From: PGYT01 sp963675055
GTDB lineage: Bacteria > Bacteroidota > Ignavibacteria > Ignavibacteriales > Melioribacteraceae
Assembly (NCBI GenBank): GCA_963675055.2
Contig: CAXXJE010000001.1
Location: 664,222 to 728,221 of the forward strand
Direction: 5' to 3'
Length of the DNA stretch: 64,000 bases
A model generated the notes under the pieces. It worked only from the letters and a program-made list of their open reading frames with translations. It did no database searches and had not been told where the DNA came from. How positions within the stretch are numbered: the first letter of the stretch is position 1; each line of letters opens with the position of its first letter. The position numbers and the translations under genes are program-made. Positions 43,134 through 52,310 of this stretch are shown piece by piece.

Positions 43134-44453
43134 ATGAGAATTGCAAAAATAACGGCATTCCTGCTGTTAATGTTTACTATTATTTTATCCGCCCAGGCAG
43201 AGGATATTGAATTCAAAGAATTTGACCTGGATAATGGTCTGCATGTAATCTTGCACCAGGATAAATCGACACCGATTGTAGCGGTATCAATACTCTATCA
43301 TGTGGGTTCCAAAAATGAAGATGCCGACAGAACGGGATTCGCTCACTTTTTCGAGCATTTAATGTTCGAAGGCACAAAGTATATTGAACGCGGTCAGTTC
43401 GATAAAATAATGGAAGGTGCCGGCGGAACTAACAATGCCAGCACGAATTTCGACAGGACATTCTACTACGAAATACTACCCTCCAACCAGCTTGAACTTG
43501 GATTGTGGATCGAGTCCGAAAGGCTCCTTCATGCTAAAGTTGATTCTATAGGTGTTGAAACTCAGAGAAAGGTTGTTAAGGAAGAAAGAAGTCAACGAAT
43601 CGACAACCAGCCCTATGGTTCATTGTATGAAGAAACATTCAAACGCGCATACAAGGTTCATCCGTATAAATGGATGCCGATAGGATCCGCACAGTATATT
43701 GATCAGGCCAAACTCAGCGAGTTCATGGATTTTTATAAAACATTCTATGTTCCGAACAATGCCATTCTATCTATTGCCGGCGATATCGATTACGACGAAG
43801 CAGAGGAAATGATTGAAAAGTACTTCGCTGATATACCCATGGGTAATGGTGAAATACCTAGGCCGGATGAAGTTGAGCCCCCTCAGACTGAAGAAGTAAG
43901 AGACACTGTTTACGATAACATAGCTCTTCCGCTGGTACTGCACGCCTATCATGTACCTGAAATGAAACACAAGGATTCATACGCACTGGATATGCTTACG
44001 ACTTTGCTTTCGGGAGGTCAGAGTTCAAGATTGCAGAAGGAACTTGTAGATAACAAACAACTTGCACGATTTACAGGTACTTTCCCGCTGTCATCCGAAG
44101 ATCCCGGTTTGTTTATTGCATACGCAGTTGCCAATGTCGGCGTTGACGCTTCGAATCTGGAAGGAGCGCTGATAGATGAACTTGACAAAGTTAAAAATGA
44201 ACCTATTGGAGATCGTGAATTCCAAAAACTTCGCAATCAAATGGAAAATGATTTTGTTTCAAGGAACTCCAGTGTGCGTGGTGTTGCCGCCAGCCTGGCT
44301 GATTACTATGCGTTTTACGGCAATACAAATCTTATAAATACTGAATTGGAAAAATATCTGGAAGTAACGAAAGACGATATCAAGAGAGTTGCTCAGAAAT
44401 ATCTAAAGGATACCAACAGGGTTGTATTGTACTACCTACCTAAGCAACAGTAA
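43134..44453 (+). CDS. M16 family zinc peptidase (active subunit)
   Basis: The protein has a signal peptide (residues 1-22, SAQAE). Its inverse-zincin motif HFFEH is in GFAHFFEHLMFEG near residue 72, with the downstream glutamate (VVKEERSQRIDNQPYG) about 75 residues later. Both M16 halves fit within the 439 residues. M16 enzymes act as clamshells that degrade peptides; the signal peptide implies periplasmic work. The following gene, 26 bp away, encodes an M16 protein without the metal motif, so the two probably form a heterodimer. Confidence 0.93.
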   Translation: MRIAKITAFLLLMFTIILSAQAEDIEFKEFDLDNGLHVILHQDKSTPIVAVSILYHVGSKNEDADRTGFAHFFEHLMFEGTKYIERGQFDKIMEGAGGTNNASTNFDRTFYYEILPSNQLELGLWIESERLLHAKVDSIGVETQRKVVKEERSQRIDNQPYGSLYEETFKRAYKVHPYKWMPIGSAQYIDQAKLSEFMDFYKTFYVPNNAILSIAGDIDYDEAEEMIEKYFADIPMGNGEIPRPDEVEPPQTEEVRDTVYDNIALPLVLHAYHVPEMKHKDSYALDMLTTLLSGGQSSRLQKELVDNKQLARFTGTFPLSSEDPGLFIAYAVANVGVDASNLEGALIDELDKVKNEPIGDREFQKLRNQMENDFVSRNSSVRGVAASLADYYAFYGNTNLINTELEKYLEVTKDDIKRVAQKYLKDTNRVVLYYLPKQQ

Positions 44454-44479
44454 AGAAATTATTAGGAGACTAAATAGAT

Positions 44480-46555
44480 ATGAAAAAATTATCACTTATA
44501 TTATTAATTCTGCACATCACACTCGCCGTAAGTTTCGGACAGGTAGACAGAAGCAAGCAGCCCGCCCCTGGACCTGCTCCCGAAATTCAGATCGGCGAGT
44601 ATGAGTCATTTCAACTCGATAACGGACTAAAAGTTTTCCTTATTGAGAACGATAAACTCCCCCGGGTTACATACAGACTGATCTTCGACAGAGATCCCAT
44701 TCTCGAAGGTGATCAGGCCGGATACATTTCATTTGCAACAGAGTTGTTAAAAACCGGAACAAAAACAAGAACCAAAGCCGAAATAGATGAAGAGGTTGAT
44801 TTCATCGGAGCTTCTCTTTTCACTTCGGGCGGAAGTATTAACGGCTCTTCGTTAACCAAGCATACTGAAACATTGCTCGAAATTATGTCGGACATTATTA
44901 AAAACGCCGAGTTCAAGCAGGAAGAATTCGATAAAATTAAAACGAAAACATTGTCGAACCTCGCGCTTGAAAAAGATGATCCGAATGCGATTGCCGGGAA
45001 CGTAAGAAGTAAATTAGTATACGGCGGCGATCATCCATACGGTGAAAACATTACGGAAGAAACAGTTGAAGCTATTACCCTGGGAAAATGTAGAGAGTTT
45101 TACGATACGTATTACAGTCCGAGTATTGGTTATCTGGCGGTTGTCGGTAATATTGATATGGATAGAGCTAAAGAACTCGTTACAAAATACCTTGGTGACT
45201 GGAAAGCTAAAGAAGTTCCCGAGTTTAAGTACAAAACTCCACGGGCTCCCCTTATCAGGAAAGTCGCCATTGTCGACAGGGATAATTCAGTACAATCGAA
45301 TGTAAATGTAACTTATCCCGTTAAGCTAAAAATAGGATCGGATGATGCAATTAAAGCCAGTGTTCTGAATACATTGCTCGGCGGATCGTTTTCATCAAGA
45401 CTAAACCAGAATTTGCGTGAGTTGCACGCATTTACATACGGTGCTCATTCGTCCCTTTCAAGTGATGAACTCATCGGCAGCTTCACAGCGGGTACTGAAG
45501 TAAGAAATTCAGTAACCGACAGTACGGTTCATGAAATTCTTGAAGAGATGAAAAGGCTTCGAAATGAGAAAGTTTCTGAAGATGAATTGCAGAGAGTTAA
45601 AAACTATATAACCGGAAGGTTTGCCAGATCACTGGAAAATCCGCAAACCGTTGCCAGCTTTGCTCTGAATATCGCACGGTTTGATTTGCCTAAAAACTAT
45701 TATAAAAACTATCTAAAAAAATTAAATGCCGTAACTGTTGATGATATTCAGTCTACAGCCAAGAAATACATCAAGCCTAACAACGCATATGTACTTGTAG
45801 TTGGGAAAGCCAGTGAGATTGCAGATAAACTGAAACGGTTTTCCGTAAGTGGAAAAATTGATTATTACGATATATACGGCAATGAATATGATCCTTCAAT
45901 GAAAGCGATTCCCGATGGTGTTACTGCAGAAAGTGTAATCCAGCATTATATAGAAGCTGTCGGCGGAAAAGAAAACATGGAAAAAGTTAAAGATAAAACG
46001 AGTGTAATGAAGGGTGAGATGCAGGGAATGACAATAAGCCTTGAACTGTATCAAAAAGCACCGAACATGTTGTACCAGAAAATGAGCATGGGTGCAATGC
46101 AGAACGAAACAAAATTCGATGGTACAAAAGGTAAAGTTACGGCAATGGGTCGTGAGGTTCCATTGGAAGGCGCTCAACTGGAAACAACCAAGCTTCAGGC
46201 TACTTTAAACTATCACCTGCATATTGGTGATTTGGGACTTAAACCCGAATTAGCCGGAATGGAGGATTTTGAAGGTAAAGATGTTTATAAAATCAATTAC
46301 GTTACAACTACAGGCGAAACTCAAACATATTACTATGATGTTGAGTCAGGATTATTAGTCAAACAATTTGTAGAAATTAAAACTCCTCAGGGAACAATGA
46401 ATACAACAATTGTTTACGATGATTACCAACCTGTGAATGGTGTAAAGTACCCATTTACGTTAACTCAATCTATGGGACCAGGTTCCATAACTTTAACTGT
46501 TGAAAAAATAGAGGTGAATACGGGACTGGAAGATTCCCTGTTTGAAATAGAATAG
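44480..46555 (+). CDS. M16 family protein without the zinc motif, with C-terminal LolA-like domain
   Basis: The 691-residue protein has a signal peptide (about 1-20). Two M16 domains follow (residues about 40-460), in which the HxxEH position is replaced by SFATEL, so zinc-dependent activity is not expected. Residues about 480-691 form an extra beta-rich domain, starting near AVGGKENMEKVKDKTSVMKG and resembling the LolA/outer-membrane lipoprotein-sorting fold. M16 inactive partners help substrate binding. The added domain could bind lipid or peptide. It is operonic with the active subunit gene. Confidence 0.87.
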   Translation: MKKLSLILLILHITLAVSFGQVDRSKQPAPGPAPEIQIGEYESFQLDNGLKVFLIENDKLPRVTYRLIFDRDPILEGDQAGYISFATELLKTGTKTRTKAEIDEEVDFIGASLFTSGGSINGSSLTKHTETLLEIMSDIIKNAEFKQEEFDKIKTKTLSNLALEKDDPNAIAGNVRSKLVYGGDHPYGENITEETVEAITLGKCREFYDTYYSPSIGYLAVVGNIDMDRAKELVTKYLGDWKAKEVPEFKYKTPRAPLIRKVAIVDRDNSVQSNVNVTYPVKLKIGSDDAIKASVLNTLLGGSFSSRLNQNLRELHAFTYGAHSSLSSDELIGSFTAGTEVRNSVTDSTVHEILEEMKRLRNEKVSEDELQRVKNYITGRFARSLENPQTVASFALNIARFDLPKNYYKNYLKKLNAVTVDDIQSTAKKYIKPNNAYVLVVGKASEIADKLKRFSVSGKIDYYDIYGNEYDPSMKAIPDGVTAESVIQHYIEAVGGKENMEKVKDKTSVMKGEMQGMTISLELYQKAPNMLYQKMSMGAMQNETKFDGTKGKVTAMGREVPLEGAQLETTKLQATLNYHLHIGDLGLKPELAGMEDFEGKDVYKINYVTTTGETQTYYYDVESGLLVKQFVEIKTPQGTMNTTIVYDDYQPVNGVKYPFTLTQSMGPGSITLTVEKIEVNTGLEDSLFEIE

Positions 46556-46572
46556 CATTTCTTATTATTTGT

Positions 46573-46595
46573 GCGAGCCGGTTAAACCGGTTCGC
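46573..46595 (+). terminator. Hairpin after the M16 operon
   Basis: GCGAGCCGG (46573-46581) and CCGGTTCGC (46587-46595) form a 9-bp stem with one G-T pair and a TTAAA loop. It lies 17 bp after the stop, and a short T-rich stretch follows. It is inside an artificially long frame of the next gene, which supports that gene's later start. Confidence 0.65.
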
Positions 46596-46616
46596 ATAGC
46601 TTTTCCGGAGAATAAA

Positions 46617-47234
46617 TTGAACAACAAAGAAATTTCAGTAGTAGTATTTGACCTCGGTAATGTACTTATCCCTTTCGATTACGATTTAATAATCAAAAAA
46701 CTTAATGCAATCAGCGAGGGACTTGGAGATAAATTTTATAAACTCTATAAAGAGAATTACCACCTGCACCGGGAGTTTGAACGATGGGAAATATCCACAG
46801 AAGGTTTTATAAATACAATGCTAGACTGGCTTGATAATAAAGTAACCGCCGAAGAATTCTGCAAACTATATTCCGACATTTTTACAGTGAATGAGCAGAC
46901 AACCTCCCTTTTGCCGAATTTAAAAGAGAAGTACAAACTGGTTCTGCTGTCGAACACTAACTATATCCATCAAAAATACGGGTGGGAACAGTATGATTTC
47001 CTAAAACACTTCGACAAACTTATTCTCTCACATGAGGTGGGTGCTATTAAGCCGGAAGAAAAAATCTATAAAGCTGTGGAAGATTTCACCGGGCAGCCGG
47101 CCGGGGCTCATATATTCATAGATGATATTGCCGAGTACGCACAGGGTGCACGAGACATGGGATGGAGTGCCATTCAGTTTACAGGTTATGGTGATTTAAT
47201 TATAGAACTGAAAAAAGCGGGAATTACTTTTTGA
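46617..47234 (+). CDS. HAD superfamily hydrolase, subfamily IA
   Basis: The start is a TTG at 46617, with the ribosome-binding site GGAG 7 nt before it; a GTG at 46569 would read through the terminator. The 205-residue protein has the HAD motifs: VVFDLGNVL (nucleophile Asp, though the usual second Asp is replaced by Asn), LLSNTN, KPEE and FIDD. This resembles YihX-like phosphatases acting on sugar phosphates such as glucose-1-phosphate. The Asp to Asn change occurs in several members. The 3' end overlaps the opposing MFS gene by 11 bp. Confidence 0.85.
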   Translation: MNNKEISVVVFDLGNVLIPFDYDLIIKKLNAISEGLGDKFYKLYKENYHLHREFERWEISTEGFINTMLDWLDNKVTAEEFCKLYSDIFTVNEQTTSLLPNLKEKYKLVLLSNTNYIHQKYGWEQYDFLKHFDKLILSHEVGAIKPEEKIYKAVEDFTGQPAGAHIFIDDIAEYAQGARDMGWSAIQFTGYGDLIIELKKAGITF

Positions 47235-48438
47235 AGTAGAAGACCGCTGAGATTACAAGTCCGATAACCGCGATCAGCCAGTAGTCACCCCCTAAATTAA
47301 AATTAATTGTTAAGTCTACAAGCAATCCAAGCACCGGGGCTATCAGCATAGTTGCCAGCGACTTGGATTGGCTTTCAATCGATAGTATAGTTGCACCTTC
47401 CTGCTCCGTCGCGAATTCATCGAACCTGCTTACCTGCATCGGGCGCCAGAGATTTTGCATGAGAAATAGAATAATAAATAGAATAACCGCAGGCAGGTAA
47501 AGCTCAAAATAAAATAATGGTACCAGCAACAAGTAACTGGCTGATGTAATCCTCCAGACGAACTTGACTCCCTTTTCCTCGCTCCCAAATTTCTTCACAA
47601 TTCGATGTGAGTTCCTGCTGGCGTAAGCCGAAGCTATATAAAGAATCACATATACAATTCCAACAACCACAGCTGTTCTTGATTTATCCTCCAACGCTAG
47701 AAAAACAGGCAGAGTTAAAGCAAGACTTTTAAGGAGCGGCTGAATATAATCCTTGGCTGCTGCGAACAATCCTTCGTAGCTCATAGATTCAAGTATAAGA
47801 TTTCTTAAGGCTTTTATCTTTACGGATTTTCTTATCAGAGTTACAAAGTGCTTCCAGAAATCATGAATAGCAACTTCATCTTTCTTCTCCCCATCCAGTG
47901 AATTCGGGTATGTGATAAAATTTATTATCCCGAGTATATATGGGATGGCCGCATAATAAAAAAGATCATCGTAATCTTTTGCAAGCAGCATAATTAGTGT
48001 TGCAATTACGATTGACACAGCAGAACCAATCTTCGACCAAGAGCGGGTATACCCGTAAATCTTTGTCTTCTCAGAAATCCTGTCCTGCAACCTTAACCAA
48101 CTGAAAATAAGAGCCTTATGAGTACCGGTACGAAACGCGTCACCTATCGCAAAAAAGAATATTGCCGCGAAAAATTGCCAGTAACTTGAACTAATTGCAA
48201 AGATAAAAAAGGAGATCAGGTACGCGGTGAAGGAAAGGATCATTGAAAACTTGCGTCCGTACAAATCGGCAAACGCACCGCTTGGAACTTCTGTCAGGTT
48301 AATTGAAAATTCCCTGAACGCTATCAGCACACCAATTTGAGTAAATGAAAGTCCCTTATGCAGAAGGAATAGTATAAAGAAGGGCTCAAAGTAACGCTGG
48401 TTCTTTAGGAAACCGTATAGTGAAAATCTGAAAAGCAT
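47224..48438 (-). CDS. MFS transporter
   Basis: The 404-residue protein has about twelve hydrophobic segments. The major-facilitator loop signature is between TM2 and TM3 (GAFADLYGRKFSMILS). No substrate can be read from the sequence; relatives with FREFSINLTEVPSGAFAD-like starts are annotated as drug or unknown exporters. It begins 11 bp downstream of the ArsC-like gene on the same strand, so they may form a small operon. Its 3' end overlaps the HAD gene. Confidence 0.85.
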   Translation of the reverse strand: MLFRFSLYGFLKNQRYFEPFFILFLLHKGLSFTQIGVLIAFREFSINLTEVPSGAFADLYGRKFSMILSFTAYLISFFIFAISSSYWQFFAAIFFFAIGDAFRTGTHKALIFSWLRLQDRISEKTKIYGYTRSWSKIGSAVSIVIATLIMLLAKDYDDLFYYAAIPYILGIINFITYPNSLDGEKKDEVAIHDFWKHFVTLIRKSVKIKALRNLILESMSYEGLFAAAKDYIQPLLKSLALTLPVFLALEDKSRTAVVVGIVYVILYIASAYASRNSHRIVKKFGSEEKGVKFVWRITSASYLLLVPLFYFELYLPAVILFIILFLMQNLWRPMQVSRFDEFATEQEGATILSIESQSKSLATMLIAPVLGLLVDLTINFNLGGDYWLIAVIGLVISAVFYFKK

Positions 48439-48449
48439 TATTTACACCT

Positions 48450-48785
48450 CTACTGAATCCAGGTTTTCCACACTTCAGGCTGGTTGCCTATTGTTACCAG
48501 TGATCCGTTACGTACGATAGGTGTCTTAAACAGAAGCGCATCTTCGAGGAGTTCCTCTTCCAAATCATGAGTTATGTACTCCAGATTTCTTTTACGGTAC
48601 TGCTTCCCCTCTTTGTCTATCAGTTCATCAAGTTCAAAAACTCTTTTTATATTCTCAAGTTCACCCTTACTAATTCCCTTCTCGGCAAGATCTCTGAAAT
48701 GGAATTGTATATTACGCTCTTTAAAAAACCGCTGAGCTTTTTTCGTGTCCTGACATTTTTTCGTTCCGAAAATTTGAATATTCAT
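48450..48785 (-). CDS. ArsC/Spx-family protein with a single active-site cysteine
   Basis: The 111-residue protein opens with MNIQIFGTKKCQDTKKAQRFF. It keeps the first cysteine of the ArsC family but has no second one, as in YffB/ArsC-like proteins. The conserved proline region is LLFKTPIVRNGSLVTIGNQPEVW. Arsenate reduction is not implied; a thiol or glutathione-related role is more likely. It starts 39 bp downstream of the response regulator gene and is followed by the MFS gene. Confidence 0.82.
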   Translation of the reverse strand: MNIQIFGTKKCQDTKKAQRFFKERNIQFHFRDLAEKGISKGELENIKRVFELDELIDKEGKQYRKRNLEYITHDLEEELLEDALLFKTPIVRNGSLVTIGNQPEVWKTWIQ

Positions 48786-48824
48786 AAAACAACTAACTCC
48801 GGTTCATTTTCCAAATATGCAAAT

Positions 48825-49514
48825 TTACTGCACACTCAGCATAAATCCTTGCCCATGGATGTTTTTTATTTCAATATTTTCATCTTCCTTCAGATACCCT
48901 CTTAGCTTAGTTATATAAACATCCATACTCCTGGAATTAAAATAGTTATCGTCATTCCAAATAAGTTTAAGCGCATCGACCCGCTTTAGAATATTGTTCT
49001 GATTGATTGCCAGAAGTCTCAGAAGTTCGTTTTCTTTTGAAGTCAGCTTTTTATCATACTTATTAAAACTTAGTGTCCCTCTATCGTAATTATAAACAAA
49101 CTTCCCAATCTCGAATTTAACTTTGCTTGTATCTGATTTATTGCCCGAGGTACGCTTGAGAACCGCATTAATTCGCAATAACAGTTCCTCCGTACTGAAA
49201 GGTTTAGTTATATAATCGTCCGCGCCCGACATGAATCCTTCCACTTTATCCTCCTGCATCGACTTTGCCGTCAGGAATATTATAGGCGTTTGATCATCAT
49301 ACTTGCGGATTTCATTTGCCAGAGTGAACCCGTCTTTCTTCGGCATCATCACATCGAATATGCATATATCGTAAGAGTCCTTCGTATACTCGGAGAACCC
49401 TTCTTCACCGTTAATAGCATGGGTAACAACATATCCCTTAACATCCAGATACTCCTTCAATATGGTGCCAAGGTTTACATCATCCTCAACGAGTAGTATT
49501 TTATATCTATTCAT
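48825..49514 (-). CDS. OmpR/PhoB-family response regulator (RprY-like)
   Basis: The receiver domain has the acidic pair (VEDD, residues 9-12), the phosphorylation site Asp54 (CIFDVMMPKKDG), the switch threonine (FLTAKS) and Lys in TKPF. The C-terminal winged helix (residues about 130-229) includes LTSKENELLRLLAIN and the recognition helix region RSMDVYITKLRGYL. OmpR-type regulators bind direct repeats spaced by one DNA turn. Such an array lies upstream of the partner kinase gene. The start codon lies inside the kinase stop region (8-bp overlap). Confidence 0.95.
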   Translation of the reverse strand: MNRYKILLVEDDVNLGTILKEYLDVKGYVVTHAINGEEGFSEYTKDSYDICIFDVMMPKKDGFTLANEIRKYDDQTPIIFLTAKSMQEDKVEGFMSGADDYITKPFSTEELLLRINAVLKRTSGNKSDTSKVKFEIGKFVYNYDRGTLSFNKYDKKLTSKENELLRLLAINQNNILKRVDALKLIWNDDNYFNSRSMDVYITKLRGYLKEDENIEIKNIHGQGFMLSVQ

Positions 49515-51057
49515 ATGGTATTCTCACTGTGAATGTACTTCCAACATCTATTCTGCTTTTAACTGTTACTGTCCCTCCATGAGCTTCTATCATTTTCTTC
49601 ACATAGCTTAATCCGATTCCATTCCCTTTAACATCATGAATATTGCCGGTTGGAACCCGGTAAAACGTATCGAATATTCTGGGAATATCCTGCTTCCTTA
49701 TTCCAATGCCGTTATCCGAGATTCTGATCACAATATAACTGTCATCAGATTCGGTTTCAATTGTAATTCCGGGCTTCTCTTTAGTATACTTAAATGCATT
49801 ATCAATCAGATTGCTGAAACAATTTGTAATATGAAACTCATCTGCAATTACTACTTGATTCACTGCGTTCAATTTAAGTTTAACTTCCGCATTCTTCTGT
49901 TCAAACTTAATTCTGTAATTATTAATTACCTCGTTAAGAATTGCGTGCACATCAATTCCGGTTTTATCCAATTTGAATTTATCTTTTTCAATTGCCGCAG
50001 TGCTTAAAAGATTTTCAACCAAATTGGATAACCTCTTATTCTCGTCATTTATTATGGAGGAATACCTTGATACCGAATTCGGATTTTGTAGAAGTACCGG
50101 CTCATTAAGCGCTTCGCATGCAAGCGATATTGTTGAGATGGGGGTTTTAAATTCGTGCGTAATGTTATTTATCAGTTCATTTTTAATCTCGGTCAGTCTT
50201 TTCTGTCGCAAAAGCATTTGAATAGTCTTATAGAATACGGCGATTATAATAAAGATCAGCACAACAGAAATGGCCAATACGGCTGCGATCGACTTTATAA
50301 TAAAGAAATCCTTATCCGGGAAATAGACCGACAGAAAACTGGCTTCGTGAAAAATATCATCCGGATTCAACTGAACTTTATAATCATCATTATTAATCAG
50401 CACCGATTCTGAATCAGAATCAAAAAATTTTACATCTTTCTTGTCAGTTGAAATGCTGAAATAATACTCAGTTGTTATCCCTTTGTTATTCAATTCCGTC
50501 TGTAGCAGCGAATCAATTACCGCATCCGGGAAAAAGAATTTCCTGCCGGCGCGTTCACTACTGAGAACAAGTTCATCAACTACAGTACGGACAAGCTCAC
50601 TTTTCCGCACAAAGAATGAATTAATTTTCGCCTTGTCTCCGCCAAACTTTCGGAGATCCTGGATAGTATCAGTTGTACTTAAAGCCATAACCTGGATGAT
50701 ACTTGAATCCGGATTACCCGAATATTCAATTCTCACTTCTCCTTCAGACATTTTCCGTATTTCTACATTCTTTTCAGTCTCATTCGTCCATAGATACTTA
50801 CGCGTATTGCTCAGTGAATCTTTATCAAGAACAAGTAAAGCATTGCGCTCCGGTATTAGCTTTTCCAGCACTACCGAAGCGGTTTCAAGTTTATCCGCTT
50901 TCTCAACAACTCTGGACAGTGCTTCGTTTACATTTGTCTCGAACCGCATTTTCTCAATTGACAGCGCATGAGATATCCAGAATATCTGAATAGCGATCAG
51001 TCCGAGCACCGCAATACTCATTAGAGTGATTACTATTTTTATTTTGCGTTCTTTCAT
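49507..51057 (-). CDS. Membrane sensor histidine kinase (RprX-like)
   Basis: The 516-residue kinase has two transmembrane helices (about 10-30 and 260-290) enclosing a periplasmic sensor of about 230 residues. There is no HAMP domain. The dimerisation helix carries the H-box (NNITHEFKTPISTIS, His near residue 318), and the HATPase domain contains DNAFKYT, DNGIGIRKQDIPRIF and GNGIGLSYVKKM. The frame extends to 51105, but the ATG at 51057 precedes the first helix properly and leaves the TTAAC array outside the gene. It overlaps the response regulator gene. Confidence 0.93.
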   Translation of the reverse strand: MKERKIKIVITLMSIAVLGLIAIQIFWISHALSIEKMRFETNVNEALSRVVEKADKLETASVVLEKLIPERNALLVLDKDSLSNTRKYLWTNETEKNVEIRKMSEGEVRIEYSGNPDSSIIQVMALSTTDTIQDLRKFGGDKAKINSFFVRKSELVRTVVDELVLSSERAGRKFFFPDAVIDSLLQTELNNKGITTEYYFSISTDKKDVKFFDSDSESVLINNDDYKVQLNPDDIFHEASFLSVYFPDKDFFIIKSIAAVLAISVVLIFIIIAVFYKTIQMLLRQKRLTEIKNELINNITHEFKTPISTISLACEALNEPVLLQNPNSVSRYSSIINDENKRLSNLVENLLSTAAIEKDKFKLDKTGIDVHAILNEVINNYRIKFEQKNAEVKLKLNAVNQVVIADEFHITNCFSNLIDNAFKYTKEKPGITIETESDDSYIVIRISDNGIGIRKQDIPRIFDTFYRVPTGNIHDVKGNGIGLSYVKKMIEAHGGTVTVKSRIDVGSTFTVRIPYE

Positions 51058-51098
51058 CCCGACAAAGATAGTAGTTCGGCAATTGTTATTCAGAACTT

Positions 51099-51165
51099 TT
51101 AACAATTATTAACATAATTTAACAACGCATTAACACAATCTGTTACGTCAAACCTGTAAATTAAC
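51099..51165. promoter_or_regulatory. Direct-repeat operator array (TTAAC at one-turn spacing)
   Basis: TTAAC occurs at 51099, 51109, 51119, 51130 and 51161 on the plus strand, with spacings of 10, 10, 11 and 31 bp, that is one turn apart and then three turns. The first four extend to TTAACA. They lie between the kinase/regulator operon and the divergent acidic repeat protein gene. OmpR/PhoB-family regulators typically bind such tandem repeats, so the neighbouring regulator is the obvious candidate. Confidence 0.6.
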
Positions 51166-51198
51166 TACCGAAATTAAAGTAAAATCACGGAGATCATA

Positions 51199-52257
51199 AT
51201 GAATATAACATTCAACAAATCACTTTGCCTCGTAATAACCATTCTGCTGTTTTCCGGAATATATATTTCTGCGCAGACCGAATCCGGGAAATCATTAGAT
51301 GAGAAAATCAAAGACATCAAAGGTAATGTAAGTAAAATTACAATTGAGACGGATGACGGCGTTGTCGAATTTGACGGTTTTGAAGCTGAAAAAATATTGA
51401 AGCGCCTCCGGAAGATTTCCAAATTTGTATTTAAACCTAAATCAAAAAGCAATGTGTTTTTCTATGACGATGACAGCAGCGATATGAAAAAATATTGCGT
51501 GAAGGTTATCGAACTCGATGACGACGATGAATCTGGTTTCTTTTCAGAGAATGCCGAGAGTATCCGGCATATGAAATTTGATGATGATAGTCTCAGCGCA
51601 GAACGAAAAGAAATCAAAGTCGAAATTAAAGATAATGTAAGGACAGTAACTGTAACGACAAATAAAGATGGTGTTGAAGAAGAAAAAACCTATTCAGGTG
51701 AAGAAGCCGAAGAGTACCTCAAAAAACATGGTATGAAACCAGAACAAGTAATGATGGGGAAAAGTCTGAAACACAAAATGATTAAGAAAATTTATAATTG
51801 CAGTGATGATAACGAAAAAATTGAAGACATAATTATTGAATTAGAGGACAGTTCCTGTGAAGTATCAGTAATCTCTTCAGGATCAAAGAGTAAAAAGTTC
51901 AAAATCATTAAAGATTCGGATAGTTATTTTGATGCCGACGAAGGGGAGGAAATACTTGTCGAAATAATGAATGGAGATACTTCCACAGTAAAGATTAGAA
52001 AAATTTCGGATTGTGACGCCAGAAAAGTTTTTGAATGGATCGATGAGGATGAATCCGGAGATCTAACAGAGATTAAATACACGACTGAAGACGGTATTAA
52101 AAAACTTGTCGTAACAAAGACAGAGAATGGAGAAGAAACAACCAAAGTATATGAAGGGAAAGAAGCTGAAGAAATGTTTAAAGAGCTCAAAGAGGAACAT
52201 GGAATTCACTTCAAGCCGGGTAAAGGCAAAACGATGAAAAAAATTATTATAAACTAG
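51199..52257 (+). CDS. Secreted acidic protein with three internal repeats, divergent from the two-component genes
   Basis: I do not recognise this 352-residue family. A signal peptide ends near ISAQ (residue 25). The rest is rich in Asp, Glu and Lys. A strand-turn-strand-helix unit recurs: KITIETDDGVVEFDGFEAEKIL at 46-67, TVTVTTNKDGVEEEKTYSGE then EAEEYLKKHG at 149-178, and KLVVTKTENGEETTKVYEGK then EAEEMFKELKEEHG at 302-335. Only two cysteines near the middle (201 and 220) could form a disulfide. It is probably periplasmic. Its promoter region contains the TTAAC array, so it may be the main target of the adjacent regulator. Confidence 0.7.
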   Translation: MNITFNKSLCLVITILLFSGIYISAQTESGKSLDEKIKDIKGNVSKITIETDDGVVEFDGFEAEKILKRLRKISKFVFKPKSKSNVFFYDDDSSDMKKYCVKVIELDDDDESGFFSENAESIRHMKFDDDSLSAERKEIKVEIKDNVRTVTVTTNKDGVEEEKTYSGEEAEEYLKKHGMKPEQVMMGKSLKHKMIKKIYNCSDDNEKIEDIIIELEDSSCEVSVISSGSKSKKFKIIKDSDSYFDADEGEEILVEIMNGDTSTVKIRKISDCDARKVFEWIDEDESGDLTEIKYTTEDGIKKLVVTKTENGEETTKVYEGKEAEEMFKELKEEHGIHFKPGKGKTMKKIIIN

Positions 52258-52310
52258 AAATCGAATACCGGAGAGTTCAAATGTAGGAATGGATTTTCCG
52301 GTATTTCAAA

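Noticed and set aside
46569..47234. A GTG start for the HAD gene
   Set aside because: The extra codons translate a terminator hairpin; a Shine-Dalgarno sequence sits before the TTG at 46617.
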